Shown here piece by piece: positions 27,941 to 37,659 of a stretch of 64,000 nucleotides of DNA; position 1 is the stretch's first letter, and every line of letters begins with the position of its first letter. Under the pieces are notes generated by a model, which was not told the DNA's origin, ran no database searches, and was given only the letters and a program-made list of their open reading frames with translations. This DNA is from Pelagerythrobacter marensis (lineage in GTDB: Bacteria > Pseudomonadota > Alphaproteobacteria > Sphingomonadales > Sphingomonadaceae), in the NCBI RefSeq assembly GCF_036700095.1, contig NZ_CP144918.1, positions 1,427,001 to 1,491,000 on the forward strand, written 5' to 3'. A program made the position numbers and the translations under genes.

Positions 27941-28432
27941 TCACCCCGGAATCGGACCGATTCCGGCAGGCGGCAGATAGTGGGTGCAAAGAACCCAGAG
28001 GCCGCCGAACGAGATCGCGACCCCGTAAGGCACGGCGAGGCGATCGCGCTGGCGGCGCATGACATGCCAGGCGCCCAGAACGACCGTGAGCAGGCCCCCG
28101 GCCAGAGCCATGACGATCAGCAACTGCAGGAACGCCCCCGGTTCGATCCACAGCGCGAGCGCGGTCAGCAACTTGACGTCGCCGCCGCCCATCCATCCCA
28201 GCGCGAACAGGCCGGCGAGCACTGCGAACACGGCGAGCGCCACGCCCAGTTGCGCGGCCACGCCGGGCCAGAGCGAAGCCCCGCTGGCCCACCAGAACAG
28301 CGGCGCGCCGAGCGCGATGGACAGTGTCAGCCAGTTGTCGATCTGGCGCCGCCGGATATCGGTACATGCCGCAACGACCAGCGCGATTGCCAAGCCTGCA
28401 AGCAGTACGTAGTGGAATTGGCCTCCCGGCAT
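27941..28432 (-). CDS. cpaA: Prepilin peptidase CpaA/TadV (A24 family)
   Basis: 163 residues with about five membrane segments. The two catalytic aspartates of A24 peptidases are D25 in CTDIRRRQIDN and D85 in MGGGDVKLL. It removes the leader from Flp-type prepilins at the cytoplasmic side of the inner membrane. The short form without a methyltransferase domain is normal for tad loci. It is first in the operon. The 31 bases upstream before the divergent hydrolase frame are AT-rich further out (to about 28500) and probably hold the operon promoter. Confidence 0.9.
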   Translation of the reverse strand: MPGGQFHYVLLAGLAIALVVAACTDIRRRQIDNWLTLSIALGAPLFWWASGASLWPGVAAQLGVALAVFAVLAGLFALGWMGGGDVKLLTALALWIEPGAFLQLLIVMALAGGLLTVVLGAWHVMRRQRDRLAVPYGVAISFGGLWVLCTHYLPPAGIGPIPG

Positions 28433-28463
28433 CGAAACCCCCGATAATTCCCCTGGGGCCCCG

Positions 28464-29504
28464 GTGCTAAAGTTTATCGCTTACCAAACAGTAACCACGT
28501 GCAGGAGAGCGGGCATCAATCGAACCGAGAACGTCCAGCCCGAACCCGGCCCGATCGATCGCCGCGCCATTCCCCCGCACGCGGCGGAAAGCCGCTGGAT
28601 GGCGCCGGACGGACATGCCATTCGCAGGATCGACTGGCCGGGGGCCGGCGGGACCCCGCGCGGATCGATCCTGTTTCTGCCGGGGCGCGGGGACTGTTAC
28701 GAGAAATATCTGGAAGCGCTGGAGCAGTGGCATCGCGCGGGCTGGCGCGTCACCGCGTCGGACTGGCGCGGCCAGGCCGGCTCCGGCCGTTTGGGCAACG
28801 ACCGGGTGACGGGCCATATCGACGATTTCGCACGGTGGGTCGACGACCTGGCGCACCTCTGGCAGGACTGGAAGGCGCAGACCCCCGCGCCCCATGTCCT
28901 CATGGGCCATTCGATGGGCGGACATCTGGTCCTGCGCGCAATGGCCGAACGCCGGGTCGATCCCGATGCGGCGATCCTGTCCGCGCCGATGCTCGGCTTC
29001 TACGGAAGCATCCTGCCGGTCAGCTGGATGCATCGGGTGGCGGATGTGATGAAGCGGTTCGGCGATCCCGCCCGTCCGGCCTGGAAATGGAGCGAGAAAC
29101 CGGGCGAGGTTCCGGTCACACGGATAAACCTGCTGACCCACGATGCCGAGCGGTACGAGGACGAGCTGTGGTGGCGGGAGAAACGGCCCGAACTGGTCAT
29201 GGGGCCGGGCAGCTGGGGCTGGGTGGAGCGCGCTTACGAATCGATGCGTGCGCTCGACCGGCCGGACGTGCTGGAAGCCATCCGGGTGCCGGTCCTTCTG
29301 CTCGGAACCTCCAACGACAAGCTGGTCGACATGATCGCGATAGAGGCCGCCGCGCGCCGCCTGCCGGCGGGCGAACTGCTGTCGTTCGGCGATGAAGCAC
29401 GGCATGAAATCCTGCGCGAGGTCGACCCCGTTCGCGACCGGGCGATGACGGCGATCGCGGATTTCCTCGACCGAGCGGCCGTGGCCCGGCACGATGAGGG
29501 ATAG
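28464..29504 (+). CDS. Alpha/beta hydrolase, lysophospholipase-like (S33 family)
   Basis: 346 residues in the longest form. Hydrolase landmarks: FLPGRGDCYEKYLE, nucleophile elbow GHSMGGHL, acid region GTSNDKLVD and a C-terminal His in EARHEILRE. PldB-like enzymes of this shape act on lysophospholipids or monoacylglycerols. The start is unsettled. The GTG at 28464 lies in AT-rich DNA that looks like a promoter, while ATG 28599 has a good GGAAAG site but would cut off IDRRAIPPHAAESRW, which looks conserved in relatives. There is no other in-frame start. It overlaps the next gene by 11 bases. Confidence 0.75.
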   Translation: MLKFIAYQTVTTCRRAGINRTENVQPEPGPIDRRAIPPHAAESRWMAPDGHAIRRIDWPGAGGTPRGSILFLPGRGDCYEKYLEALEQWHRAGWRVTASDWRGQAGSGRLGNDRVTGHIDDFARWVDDLAHLWQDWKAQTPAPHVLMGHSMGGHLVLRAMAERRVDPDAAILSAPMLGFYGSILPVSWMHRVADVMKRFGDPARPAWKWSEKPGEVPVTRINLLTHDAERYEDELWWREKRPELVMGPGSWGWVERAYESMRALDRPDVLEAIRVPVLLLGTSNDKLVDMIAIEAAARRLPAGELLSFGDEARHEILREVDPVRDRAMTAIADFLDRAAVARHDEG

Positions 29505-30645
29505 AGGCGGATTGGCGGAGCGGTTCGATATTGCGATTGTCGGTGCGGGAATGGCAGGGGCCAGCCTGGCGGCCGAACTCGCGCCCCATGCCCGGGTTCT
29601 GGTCCTCGAAGCGGAAGATCGCCCCGGTTACCACGCCACCGGGCGCTCCGCCGCGTTCTGGGAAGAATGTTACGGCGGGGAGGGGATCGTCCCGCTCACG
29701 CTCGCTTCCGGCCCCTATTTGCGCGAGCGCGGCTTCCTCGCGCAGCGCGGCGCGCTGTATATCGGGCGAGCCCGCGAGACCGAAGCGCTGGACAGGTTCG
29801 TGGAACGATTCACCCGCAGCGGCGCGACGCTGGAACGTCTTGGTCGGGCGCGGCTCGAGGAAATCGTACCGGGCCTTCGCCCGGCGTGGACCGGCGGGGT
29901 ATGGGAAGCGGCCTGCGCCGATATCGACGTGGCCGGTCTCCATGCCCATTACCTCGCCGCATTCGGCAGAGCGGGCGGCCGGTTGGAGGTGCGCGCGCGC
30001 GTCACCGGCCTCGAACGGCACAAAGGGGGATGGTCGATCGCGACCGAGTGCGGGGGCCGGTTCGAGGCTGCCATCCTTGTCGACGCGGCGGGGGCCTGGG
30101 CGGACGAGGTGGCGACGCTCGCAGGAGTCGACCCTCTGGGCATCGTGCCCTTGCAGCGAACGGTCGCGCAGCTGCGGGTCGATCCGGCCCCGGCGGACGA
30201 CCTCCCGCTGGTGCTCGACATTTCGGGGAGCTTCTATTTCAAGCCGGAGAACGGCCGGCTCTGGCTCAGCCCGCAGGACGAAACGCCATCGCCGCCGTGC
30301 GATACCGCGGCCGACGAACTGCCCGTCGCCCAGGCGATCGCCAGCCTCGAAACCGTGGTGGACTGGCAGGTGGAGGCCGTCGAGCGCAAGTGGGCCGGAC
30401 TGCGCAGCTTCGCATCCGATCGGCGGCCCGTCTATGGGTTCGACCCGGCAGACGACGCCTTCTTCTGGTTCGCCGGGCAGGGCGGCTTCGGGATCCAGAC
30501 CTCCCCCGCGGCGGCGCGCCTCGGGGCGCAGTTGCTGCTGGGGCATGAACGCGACGCGATGACCGCCGCGCTCGATCCGCGGCTCTATACCCCGGCGCGA
30601 TTTCTTCGATCGGAGGCGGCTGGCAATCGGCCCGACATTTGTTAG
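29494..30645 (+). CDS. FAD-dependent oxidoreductase (DAO family)
   Basis: 383 residues. An N-terminal FAD-binding loop GAGMAGASLAAEL (17-29), then GYHATGRSAAFW, and the C-terminal FADSR-like and FWFAGQGGFGIQTSPAA segments typical of D-amino-acid-oxidase-family flavoproteins; ATGRSAAF resembles D-arginine dehydrogenases. It would oxidise an amino or hydroxy acid and pass electrons on. The substrate is not fixed. The start overlaps the hydrolase stop by 11 bases, so the pair is co-translated. Confidence 0.85.
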   Translation: MRDRGGLAERFDIAIVGAGMAGASLAAELAPHARVLVLEAEDRPGYHATGRSAAFWEECYGGEGIVPLTLASGPYLRERGFLAQRGALYIGRARETEALDRFVERFTRSGATLERLGRARLEEIVPGLRPAWTGGVWEAACADIDVAGLHAHYLAAFGRAGGRLEVRARVTGLERHKGGWSIATECGGRFEAAILVDAAGAWADEVATLAGVDPLGIVPLQRTVAQLRVDPAPADDLPLVLDISGSFYFKPENGRLWLSPQDETPSPPCDTAADELPVAQAIASLETVVDWQVEAVERKWAGLRSFASDRRPVYGFDPADDAFFWFAGQGGFGIQTSPAAARLGAQLLLGHERDAMTAALDPRLYTPARFLRSEAAGNRPDIC

Positions 30646-30684
30646 GGTGCCGCCCGGTTTCCACCCTTCGGGAGAATTTCTACG

Positions 30685-30861
30685 ATGGCTCACCACTTCA
30701 AGATCAAGAAGAACAAGGCCGACGAATTCGTCGCGTACTTCATGTACAATTCGGAACCGATCTTCTGGACCGAAGGCTATTCGAGCAAGGCCGGCGCCAA
30801 GAACGCGATCGAATCGATCAAGGCGAATGGCCCGGACGCGGAAACCATCGACGAAAGCTGA
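30685..30861 (+). CDS. Small YegP/DUF1508-family protein, single repeat
   Basis: 58 residues, easily missed because of its size. It begins MAHHFKIKKN behind a GGAG site and contains NSEPIFWTEGYSSKAGAKNAIESIK. That is the DUF1508 repeat (K-N-x-E-x-I-x-x-S-E-x-Y-x-x-K-x-x-A-x-x-x-I). E. coli YegP has two such repeats; this protein has one. The function of the family is unknown. It sits 39 bases after the FAD oxidoreductase gene and is convergent with rnhA. Confidence 0.82.
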   Translation: MAHHFKIKKNKADEFVAYFMYNSEPIFWTEGYSSKAGAKNAIESIKANGPDAETIDES

Positions 30862-30873
30862 CGCTCGGGCGGG

Positions 30874-31332
30874 TCAGCCCGCTCCTTCTTCGCGGGCGAT
30901 ACGGTCCGCTTCGTCGCTGGCGAGGCGGTCCACCCGCTCGTTTTCCGGGTGGCCGTTGTGGCCGCGGACCCAGCGCCAGCTCATCTCGTGCCGCGCGGCG
31001 GCGTCGATCAGTTCGTGCCACAGGTCGGCGTTGCGAACCGGTTTCCTGCTTGCGTTCTGCCATCCGCGGCGCTGCCATCCCGCAACCCATTTCGTGATGC
31101 CGTCGAGCACGTATTTGCTGTCCGAATAGAGCGTCACGCGGCACGGTTCGGTCAGGGCCTGAAGGCCGCGGATCGCGGCGGTCAGTTCCATTCTGTTGTT
31201 GGTCGTGTCGCTTTCGGCCCCGGCCAGTTCCTTTTCGTGCTGCCCCATGCGCAAGAGGGCTGCCCAGCCGCCAGGGCCCGGGTTGCCCTTGCACGCGCCG
31301 TCGGTGAAGATTTCGACCTGTTTCATTTCCAT
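30874..31332 (-). CDS. rnhA: Ribonuclease HI
   Basis: 152 residues, normal length. The four metal-binding acids are present: D11 ([15 protein letters not shown]), E49 (NNRMELTAA), D71 (YSDSKYV) and D135 (NERVDRLA), with the basic handle region WQRRGW. It degrades the RNA strand of RNA-DNA hybrids in the cytoplasm. A second Met two codons on could be the start. It is the third gene of a run ispH-thrB-rnhA, 14 bases after thrB. Confidence 0.96.
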   Translation of the reverse strand: MEMKQVEIFTDGACKGNPGPGGWAALLRMGQHEKELAGAESDTTNNRMELTAAIRGLQALTEPCRVTLYSDSKYVLDGITKWVAGWQRRGWQNASRKPVRNADLWHELIDAAARHEMSWRWVRGHNGHPENERVDRLASDEADRIAREEGAG

Positions 31333-31346
31333 CGTCTGTTGCCGCT

Positions 31347-32312
31347 TTATGCCTTCGGGGCAAAGGGGGCGTCGCCCGCTTCGGCGTAGAATTCCAGCCG
31401 CCGGGCGAAATCCATCGGGTCCTTGCGCGTGACGAGAGCATCTTCCGGGGTGTCGAGCCAGTCGAACGCCCTCGTCGCGACAAAGCGCATCGCGGCGCCG
31501 CGCGCCAGCAAAGGCAGTGCGGCGCGCTCCGCAGACGAAAGCGGCCGTGCGCGTTCGTAACCGGCCATCAGCGCGCTTCCCACGTCCTCGCGATAGCGCG
31601 AGCCCGCCTTGTCGAACGACCAGGCTGCATGGGTGACGGCCACGTCGTAAGCGGCGAAATCGCGGCAGGCGAAGTAGAAATCGATCAATCCGCCGACCCG
31701 GTCGCCCAGCATCAGGACGTTGTCGGGAAACAGATCGGCGTGAATCACGGTTTCGGGCAAGTCGTTCGGCCATTGTTCGAGCAGGTCGGGCATATGCCGC
31801 GCGGTCAGCGCCGGAAGGTGCGGATCGATGCTGCCGAGATCGCCGCCGCACCGGTCGAGCAGGCTTTGCCAGTCGCGCGGGCGCAAGTCGTTCGCGCGCG
31901 AACCGGGATAGTCGGCCGAGGCGCGATGAAGCTCCGCCAGCGCCGCGCCCACGGCATAGGCCTGGCCGGGCGTCGGCCGATCGACCGAAACGCCGGGGAG
32001 GAACTCGATCAGAGCGATGGCCTTGCCGTCGAGAATCCGCCAGGCGCGCCCTTCGCGATCGTGGATCGTGCGCGGCACGGGGCACCCCGCTGCCGAAAGA
32101 TGGTCGAGCAAGCCGAGGAAAAAGGGCAGGTCGTCCAGCTCGATCCGCCGCTCGTACATCGTCAGGATGTAGCGCGCGCGATCGGTTTCGATCAGCCAGT
32201 TGCTGTTGGAAACGCCTTCGGCAATCCCTTTGGCGGACACCAGATTGCCGACGTCGTAGTGCGCGATGAGATCTGCCAGGTCCTCGGCTCCGAGGTGGGT
32301 ATAGACCGCCAC
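31347..32312 (-). CDS. thrB: Homoserine kinase (ThrB, aminoglycoside-kinase fold)
   Basis: 321 residues from a GTG start giving the conserved [13 protein letters not shown]-terminus; an upstream extension overlaps ispH in another frame and is rejected. Kinase-fold landmarks: SNSNWLIET near 38, the Brenner-type loop [10 protein letters not shown] (about 190-200) and [11 protein letters not shown], the magnesium-binding segment. It phosphorylates homoserine on the way to threonine. This APH-type enzyme replaces the GHMP-type ThrB in many alphaproteobacteria. It starts 7 bases after the ispH stop. Confidence 0.93.
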   Translation of the reverse strand: MAVYTHLGAEDLADLIAHYDVGNLVSAKGIAEGVSNSNWLIETDRARYILTMYERRIELDDLPFFLGLLDHLSAAGCPVPRTIHDREGRAWRILDGKAIALIEFLPGVSVDRPTPGQAYAVGAALAELHRASADYPGSRANDLRPRDWQSLLDRCGGDLGSIDPHLPALTARHMPDLLEQWPNDLPETVIHADLFPDNVLMLGDRVGGLIDFYFACRDFAAYDVAVTHAAWSFDKAGSRYREDVGSALMAGYERARPLSSAERAALPLLARGAAMRFVATRAFDWLDTPEDALVTRKDPMDFARRLEFYAEAGDAPFAPKA

Positions 32313-32319
32313 GCGTGTG

Positions 32320-33294
32320 TCAGTCCGCCAGTTGCCGCGGCAGTTTGAACACCATTTTCTCTTCGGCTGTGACCAGCGTGTGCTCTTCCACCGCGCGCCA
32401 TTGCGCAAGCCGGTCCACGACTTCGCGAACCAGCGTTTCGGGGGCGGAGGCACCGGCTGTCAGGCCGATCGTGCCCACGCCGTCGAGCCATTCGGGGCGG
32501 ATGTCGCTGGCGCGCTGGATCAGCCTGGCATCGGTGCCGCAGCGTTCGGCGACTTCCACCAGGCGCAGGGAGTTGGAGGAATTGGGCGCCCCGATCACCA
32601 GCACCAGGTCGCTGCTCGGCGCCACGGCCCGGACGGCGGCCTGGCGGTTGGACGTGGCATAGCAGATATCCTCCGCCCGCGGGCCGACGATCTGCGGATA
32701 CCGTTCCCTGAGCGCGGTGACGATGTTGCGCGTATCCTCCACCGAAAGGGTGGTCTGCGTCAGGTAGGCCAATGGTTCGTCCTGGGAAAAGCCCAGAGTT
32801 TCCACATCCTCCAGCGTTTCGACCAGCGTCATCGTGCCTTCGGGAACCTGGCCCATCGTGCCGATGACTTCCGGATGCCCCTTGTGCCCGATGAAAACGA
32901 TATGGCGGCCCGCCTCGATCTGGCGTTCGGCCTGGCGGTGGACCTTGCTGACCAGCGGGCAGGTCGCGTCGAGGTAATCGAGGCCGCGCCGCTCGGCTTC
33001 CGCCGGCACCGCCTTGGGCACGCCATGGGCGCTGAACACCACCGGTGCGCCGTCGGGCACCGCGTCCAGCTCTTCGACGAACACTGCGCCCTTGGCTTTG
33101 AGATTGTCGACCACGTAGCGGTTGTGGACGATCTCGTGCCGCACGTAGACGGGGGCTCCGTAGCGCTCGAGCGCGCGTTCCACGATCTCGATCGCCCGGT
33201 CTACGCCGGCGCAGAATCCGCGCGGTGCGGCGATCAGCAGGGTCAGCGCAGGGCGCCGGTCCGTGCGCGCAGAGGTCTGCAATGGGGCATTCAT
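32320..33294 (-). CDS. ispH: 4-hydroxy-3-methylbut-2-enyl diphosphate reductase
   Basis: 324 residues. The three cysteines that hold the iron-sulfur cluster are C28 (RGFCAGV), C112 (ATCPLV) and C211 (DICYATSN). The proton-relay segment GHPEV (139-143) and [10 protein letters not shown] are intact. It makes isopentenyl and dimethylallyl diphosphate in the last step of the methylerythritol phosphate isoprenoid pathway, in the cytoplasm. First gene of ispH-thrB-rnhA. Confidence 0.97.
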   Translation of the reverse strand: MNAPLQTSARTDRRPALTLLIAAPRGFCAGVDRAIEIVERALERYGAPVYVRHEIVHNRYVVDNLKAKGAVFVEELDAVPDGAPVVFSAHGVPKAVPAEAERRGLDYLDATCPLVSKVHRQAERQIEAGRHIVFIGHKGHPEVIGTMGQVPEGTMTLVETLEDVETLGFSQDEPLAYLTQTTLSVEDTRNIVTALRERYPQIVGPRAEDICYATSNRQAAVRAVAPSSDLVLVIGAPNSSNSLRLVEVAERCGTDARLIQRASDIRPEWLDGVGTIGLTAGASAPETLVREVVDRLAQWRAVEEHTLVTAEEKMVFKLPRQLAD

Positions 33295-33364
33295 GTCTGC
33301 GCCTCTAGCGCTTTGCCGCTCGCGCCGCTAGGGCGGCCTCACTGGAATTCGAAGGAAGCCTTGC

Positions 33365-34018
33365 ATGATCCCGAGCCGCCGCGCCCTAGCCCCCGTCGCT
33401 CTCGCCGCAGCACTGGCGGCCTGTGCGGGGGAGGGCGATCTCGTCATCGACCAGGGCGTGGGCATTACCGCCGTCCGCACCCCGTGCCCCGCAGTCGGCG
33501 TTCCCGACTATACCGGCGACATCACGACATTCCGCACGCCCGGCAGCAGGACGGCGGCCGACATCGACGTCACGGCATCGATCACGAATCTTCGTTCGAC
33601 CTGCAACGAGCAGGGGGCGGAGCGGATCTACGCCGAAGCGACGTTCGACGTGCTCGCGCGGCGCAGCGACACGCGCGAGGCACGCCGGGTCGAACTGCCC
33701 TATTTCGCCACGGTCCTGCGCGGCGGTTCGGCCGTTCAGTCGAAGCGTGTGGGCACCGTGGTGATCGATTTCGCCCCGGGGCAGGAGCGGGCCCAGGGAC
33801 GCGGCGTTGCCGGCGCTTTCGTCGATCGCGCCGCAGCCACTTTGCCGGAGGATATCCGCGAACAGATCACGCGTCGCCGCGAGCCCGGCGATCCCGATGC
33901 TGCCCTCGATCCGCTGGCCAACCCGGAAGTTCGGGCTGCGCTGAATCGTGCGACGTTCGAACTCCTGGTCGGCTTCCAGCTGACCGAGGAACAGCTCGCT
34001 TACAACGCCACGCGTTGA
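33365..34018 (+). CDS. Lipoprotein of unknown function
   Basis: 217 residues. The signal ends ALAAC with C20 as the likely lipidated residue; the ribosome site is GAAGGAAG. The mature protein has GDITTFRTPGSRTAADIDVTASITNLRSTC, which reads as a small beta-sandwich, and a C-terminal helical part with PEDIREQI and NRATFELLVGFQLTEEQLAYN. I recall similar lipoproteins upstream of argS in sphingomonads, but no function is known. A 70-base gap to argS suggests partial co-expression. Confidence 0.75.
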   Translation: MIPSRRALAPVALAAALAACAGEGDLVIDQGVGITAVRTPCPAVGVPDYTGDITTFRTPGSRTAADIDVTASITNLRSTCNEQGAERIYAEATFDVLARRSDTREARRVELPYFATVLRGGSAVQSKRVGTVVIDFAPGQERAQGRGVAGAFVDRAAATLPEDIREQITRRREPGDPDAALDPLANPEVRAALNRATFELLVGFQLTEEQLAYNATR

Positions 34019-34088
34019 ACTGGCGCCGGCCCGCGGCGGGGGCGGCGCATGCTTGCGCTTTGTCCCATTTCGTCTAACCGCGCGGGCC

Positions 34089-35846
34089 ATGTCGGATAGA
34101 AAGACCCTCCATGCCGCTTTCGCGGCGAAAGTCGATGCCGTGCTCGCCGCGCTCGAAACCGAAGGTGCGCTGCCGGCCGGCACTTCGCGCGCCCATGTCG
34201 CTGTCGAACCTCCGCGCGATGCCAGCCACGGCGACCTGGCCACCAATGCCGCGATGGTCCTGGCGAAACAGGCTGCGACCAACCCCCGCGCACTGGCGGA
34301 AAAGATCGTCGAACACCTGCAGCGCGACGTGGAGATCGAGAGCGCGGAAATCGCCGGCCCGGGATTTATCAATATGCGGCTGGCCGATGCCGCATGGCGC
34401 CGGGAACTTAACGCGATCGCCCGGCTTGGCGGCGACTATGGCCGGTCCGTCCTGGGGCAGGGCCAGCGGGTCAACATCGAATATGTATCCGCCAATCCGA
34501 CCGGTCCGATGCACATGGGGCATTGCCGCGGCGCGGTGGTGGGCGATGCGCTCGCCGCCTTGCTGGAGTTCGCCGGCCATACGGTCATCCGCGAATACTA
34601 CGTCAACGATGCCGGCGCGCAGGTCGACGTGCTCGCGCGTTCGGCGCACTTGCGTTATCTTGAGGCGCTGGGCGACGATATCGGCGCGATCCCCGAAGGT
34701 CTCTACCCCGGCGATTATCTGAAGCCGGTGGGCGAAGCGCTCGCCGCCGAGTTCGGCGACAGCTATCGCGACCGGCCCGAAAGCGAGTGGCTGCCGTTGT
34801 TCCGCGAGCGCGCGGTGGCGGCGATGATGGCGCTGATTCGCGAGGACCTGGCGCTGCTGGGCATCCATCACGACGTCTTCGCCTCGGAAGCGGAGCTGCA
34901 AAAGGCGGGCAAGCCCGAAGCGGCCGAAGCCTGGCTGCGCCAGCACGATCTCGTCTACGACGGACTGCTGGAAGCGCCCAAGGGCAAGACGCCGGAGGAC
35001 TGGGAGCCGGTCGAACTGCCGCTGTTCCGCTCGACCCGGTTCGGCGACGACCAGGACCGGCCCATTCGCAAGAGCGACGGCAAATGGACCTATTTCGGCG
35101 CCGATCTCGCCTATCACATGCAGAAGGCGGAAAGCGCCGATGCGCTGATCGACATCTGGGGCGCCGACCATGCCGGCACGGTCAAGCGGATCAAGGCCGC
35201 CGTCGCGGCGCTGAGCGAGGGCCAGAGCGAGGAAGGCGGCAAGCCGATTCCTTTCGACGTGAAGCTGGTCCAGATGGTGCAGCTTCTGCGCGGCGGCGAA
35301 CCGGTGAAGATGTCGAAACGCAGCGGCACTTTCGTCACGCTGGCCGATGTCGTGCGCGAAGTGGGCAAGGACGTGGTCCGCTTCACGATGCTGACGCGCA
35401 AGCCCGAAGCGCAGATGGATTTCGATTTCGCCAAAGTGGTGGAAGCGTCGAAGGACAATCCCGTCTTCTACGTGCAATACGCCCATGCGCGGATCAGCTC
35501 GACCTTGCGCAAGGGGGCGGCGGAGGGTGTCGAACCCTCGGCTTCCGCGCTCGACCGGCTGGGTGCGGAGGAGCTTTCGCTGGTCAAGCAGGCGGCGCAG
35601 TTCCCGCGCGTGGTCGAAGCCGCTGCACAGGCGCGCGAGCCGCACCGTATCGCCTTCTTCCTCTATGATCTCGCGGCGGCATTCCACGCTTACTGGAACC
35701 TGGGGAACGACGACCCCGCAAAACGCTTCATCGTGGCACAAGACGCCGAGCTGACTGCGGCGAGGCTTTTCCTCGCCGCGCAGATCGGGCAGGTAGTGCG
35801 CAATGGCCTGGCTCTGCTTGGAGTGGAGGCCGTGGAGGAGATGTAG
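34089..35846 (+). CDS. argS: Arginyl-tRNA synthetase
   Basis: 585 residues, usual class I ArgRS length. Start at MSDRKTLH. It has the N-terminal additional domain (about 1-115), the HIGH-type PTGPMHMGH near 137, the KMSKS-type MSKRSG near 407 and the DALR anticodon-binding domain ending near VEEM. It charges tRNA-Arg. It begins a long plus-strand run in which the SPOR gene starts 2 bases after its stop. Confidence 0.97.
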   Translation: MSDRKTLHAAFAAKVDAVLAALETEGALPAGTSRAHVAVEPPRDASHGDLATNAAMVLAKQAATNPRALAEKIVEHLQRDVEIESAEIAGPGFINMRLADAAWRRELNAIARLGGDYGRSVLGQGQRVNIEYVSANPTGPMHMGHCRGAVVGDALAALLEFAGHTVIREYYVNDAGAQVDVLARSAHLRYLEALGDDIGAIPEGLYPGDYLKPVGEALAAEFGDSYRDRPESEWLPLFRERAVAAMMALIREDLALLGIHHDVFASEAELQKAGKPEAAEAWLRQHDLVYDGLLEAPKGKTPEDWEPVELPLFRSTRFGDDQDRPIRKSDGKWTYFGADLAYHMQKAESADALIDIWGADHAGTVKRIKAAVAALSEGQSEEGGKPIPFDVKLVQMVQLLRGGEPVKMSKRSGTFVTLADVVREVGKDVVRFTMLTRKPEAQMDFDFAKVVEASKDNPVFYVQYAHARISSTLRKGAAEGVEPSASALDRLGAEELSLVKQAAQFPRVVEAAAQAREPHRIAFFLYDLAAAFHAYWNLGNDDPAKRFIVAQDAELTAARLFLAAQIGQVVRNGLALLGVEAVEEM

Positions 35847-35848
35847 TC

Positions 35849-36541
35849 ATGGCGGGGCGCGAAGGGGAATACGAAGGCGAGGAACCGGGGACCGAAGCGT
35901 GGGAGGACGCCGAAGACAACGGCCGCCTCGAACTCGACGAGGACGAACGCCTGCCCTGGCTCGAATCGGCCGATTACGAGGAGCCGGGCGTCGATACCGG
36001 CCGTATCGTCGGTTTCGTGCTCATCGCCTTGTTGATCCTGGCCGCGGTGGTGGGCGGAGGCTGGTATCTGCTCAATCGCGATTCGGGCGGCGACGTCGTG
36101 GCCGACGGCAGCACGATCGAGGCGCCCGAGGGGCCCTACAAGGAAAGGCCCGAAGACCCCGGCGGCCGGATTGCCGACGGGACCGGCAATGTTGCGCCGG
36201 CGATCGGCGAGGGCGAAACGCGGGAAGGAAGGCTGGCCGAAAGCAGCGCCGCGCAGCCCTCTGCCGGGGGTGGCAAGGGTTCCGCGGACGCGAGCGACGC
36301 CCCGGAAGGCGTCGGAGTGCAGGTCGGCGCGTTCTCCAGCCGCGAAACCGCACAGCGCGGGTGGACCACTCTCATGCGCCAGACCGACGCTCTCAACGGG
36401 GTTCGCCACCGTATCGTCGAAGGGCAGGCCGATATCGGCAAGGTCTATCGTCTCCAGGCGATCGCCGACGACCTGGCCTCCGCCCGCCAGCTGTGCGAGA
36501 CATTGCAGGCCGATGGGGTGGCCTGCCAGGTAAAGCCCTGA
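35849..36541 (+). CDS. SPOR-domain membrane protein
   Basis: 230 residues. An acidic cytoplasmic N-terminus (about 1-50), one membrane segment (about 52-75, VGFVLIALLILAAVVGGGWYLL), a Gly/Glu/Ala-rich linker, and a C-terminal SPOR domain (about 155-230) with VQVGAFSSRETAQRGW. SPOR domains bind denuded glycan strands at the division septum. The position between argS and nagZ is widely kept in alphaproteobacteria. Confidence 0.88.
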   Translation: MAGREGEYEGEEPGTEAWEDAEDNGRLELDEDERLPWLESADYEEPGVDTGRIVGFVLIALLILAAVVGGGWYLLNRDSGGDVVADGSTIEAPEGPYKERPEDPGGRIADGTGNVAPAIGEGETREGRLAESSAAQPSAGGGKGSADASDAPEGVGVQVGAFSSRETAQRGWTTLMRQTDALNGVRHRIVEGQADIGKVYRLQAIADDLASARQLCETLQADGVACQVKP

Positions 36542-36639
36542 TCCGGTGAACGCGGGATAGAGCGATAGGGCGGCGTTTTGCACATCGCCGCGGCGTGTCG
36601 CGCTTGCGATAACCGGCGATAGCTGCGATTCCCCAAGGC

Positions 36640-37659
36640 ATGACGCCCGCCATTTTCGGACTGTCCGGCACTTCCCTGAATGCCGGGGAGCGCGACTTTT
36701 TCCGCGATGCCGATCCGGCGGGTTACATCCTGTTCGGTCGAAACTGCGATACGCGCGATCAGCTGCGCGCGCTGACCGACAGCCTGCGCGAACTCCACGG
36801 GCGGGAGCGTCTGTTCATCTGCATCGATCAGGAAGGGGGCCGGGTGGCTCGCTTGCGTCCGCCGCACTGGGGCGAATACCCGGCGGGGGAGGCATTCGAC
36901 CGCCTCTATCGCCTCGCCCCGGCCAGCGCGATCGAGGCCGCCCGCGTCAATGCCGAAGCGATGGCGCTGGAGCTGTCGGCCATGGGCATAACGGTCGACT
37001 GCCATCCGCCGCTGGACGTGCGGCGGGACGGTGCGCACGATGTGATCGGCGACCGCGCGCTGGGAAGCGAGCCGATGCAGGTCGCCGCAATCGGCCGCGC
37101 CATCCTGGACGGGCTGGCCCGGGGCGGGGTGGCGGGGTGCATCAAGCACATGCCCGGCCACGGCCGGTCGAGCACCGACACGCACAAGGAACTGCCGACC
37201 GTCACCGCCAGCGCGGCCGAGCTGGAAACCGACCTTGCGCCTTTCCGCTCGCTGGCCAATGCGCCCGTGGGCATGACCGGGCACCTGCTGTTCACGGCCT
37301 GGGACAGCGAGAACCCGGCCACGCTGTCGCCGACCGTCATCGGGGAAGTCATCCGCGGGCAGATCGGCTTCGACGGGCTGCTGCTGACCGACGACATCGA
37401 CATGGAGGCACTCGCCGGTTCGGTGCCCGAGCGTGCCGAGCGCGCCATTGCCGCCGGCTGCGACCTGGTACTGAACTGCTGGGCGAAAATCGACGACATG
37501 GTCGAAATCGCCAGCCGCTTGCCGGAATTGGGCCAGCGTGGGCGTGAGCGGCTCGATCGTGCGCTCGAAGGCACGGCTCTCCGTCATGACGAGGGCGACC
37601 GCCGAGCGCTTCTCGCCAAACGCGATGCGTTGCTCGCCCAGGCGGAGCAGACCGCATGA
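36640..37659 (+). CDS. nagZ: Beta-N-acetylhexosaminidase NagZ (GH3)
   Basis: 339 residues. The GH3 catalytic loop KHMPGHGRSSTDTHKELP (about 169-186) supplies the His-Asp acid/base pair typical of NagZ, and TDDIDM near 250 holds the nucleophile Asp. It removes GlcNAc from muropeptides during cell-wall recycling in the cytoplasm; no signal peptide is present. Its stop overlaps the scpA start (ATGA). Confidence 0.95.
   Translation: MTPAIFGLSGTSLNAGERDFFRDADPAGYILFGRNCDTRDQLRALTDSLRELHGRERLFICIDQEGGRVARLRPPHWGEYPAGEAFDRLYRLAPASAIEAARVNAEAMALELSAMGITVDCHPPLDVRRDGAHDVIGDRALGSEPMQVAAIGRAILDGLARGGVAGCIKHMPGHGRSSTDTHKELPTVTASAAELETDLAPFRSLANAPVGMTGHLLFTAWDSENPATLSPTVIGEVIRGQIGFDGLLLTDDIDMEALAGSVPERAERAIAAGCDLVLNCWAKIDDMVEIASRLPELGQRGRERLDRALEGTALRHDEGDRRALLAKRDALLAQAEQTA

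Noticed and set aside
32312-32453. Longer thrB frame starting inside ispH
   Set aside because: The extra residues are Arg/Trp-rich shadow of ispH; the conserved N-terminus begins at GTG 32312.
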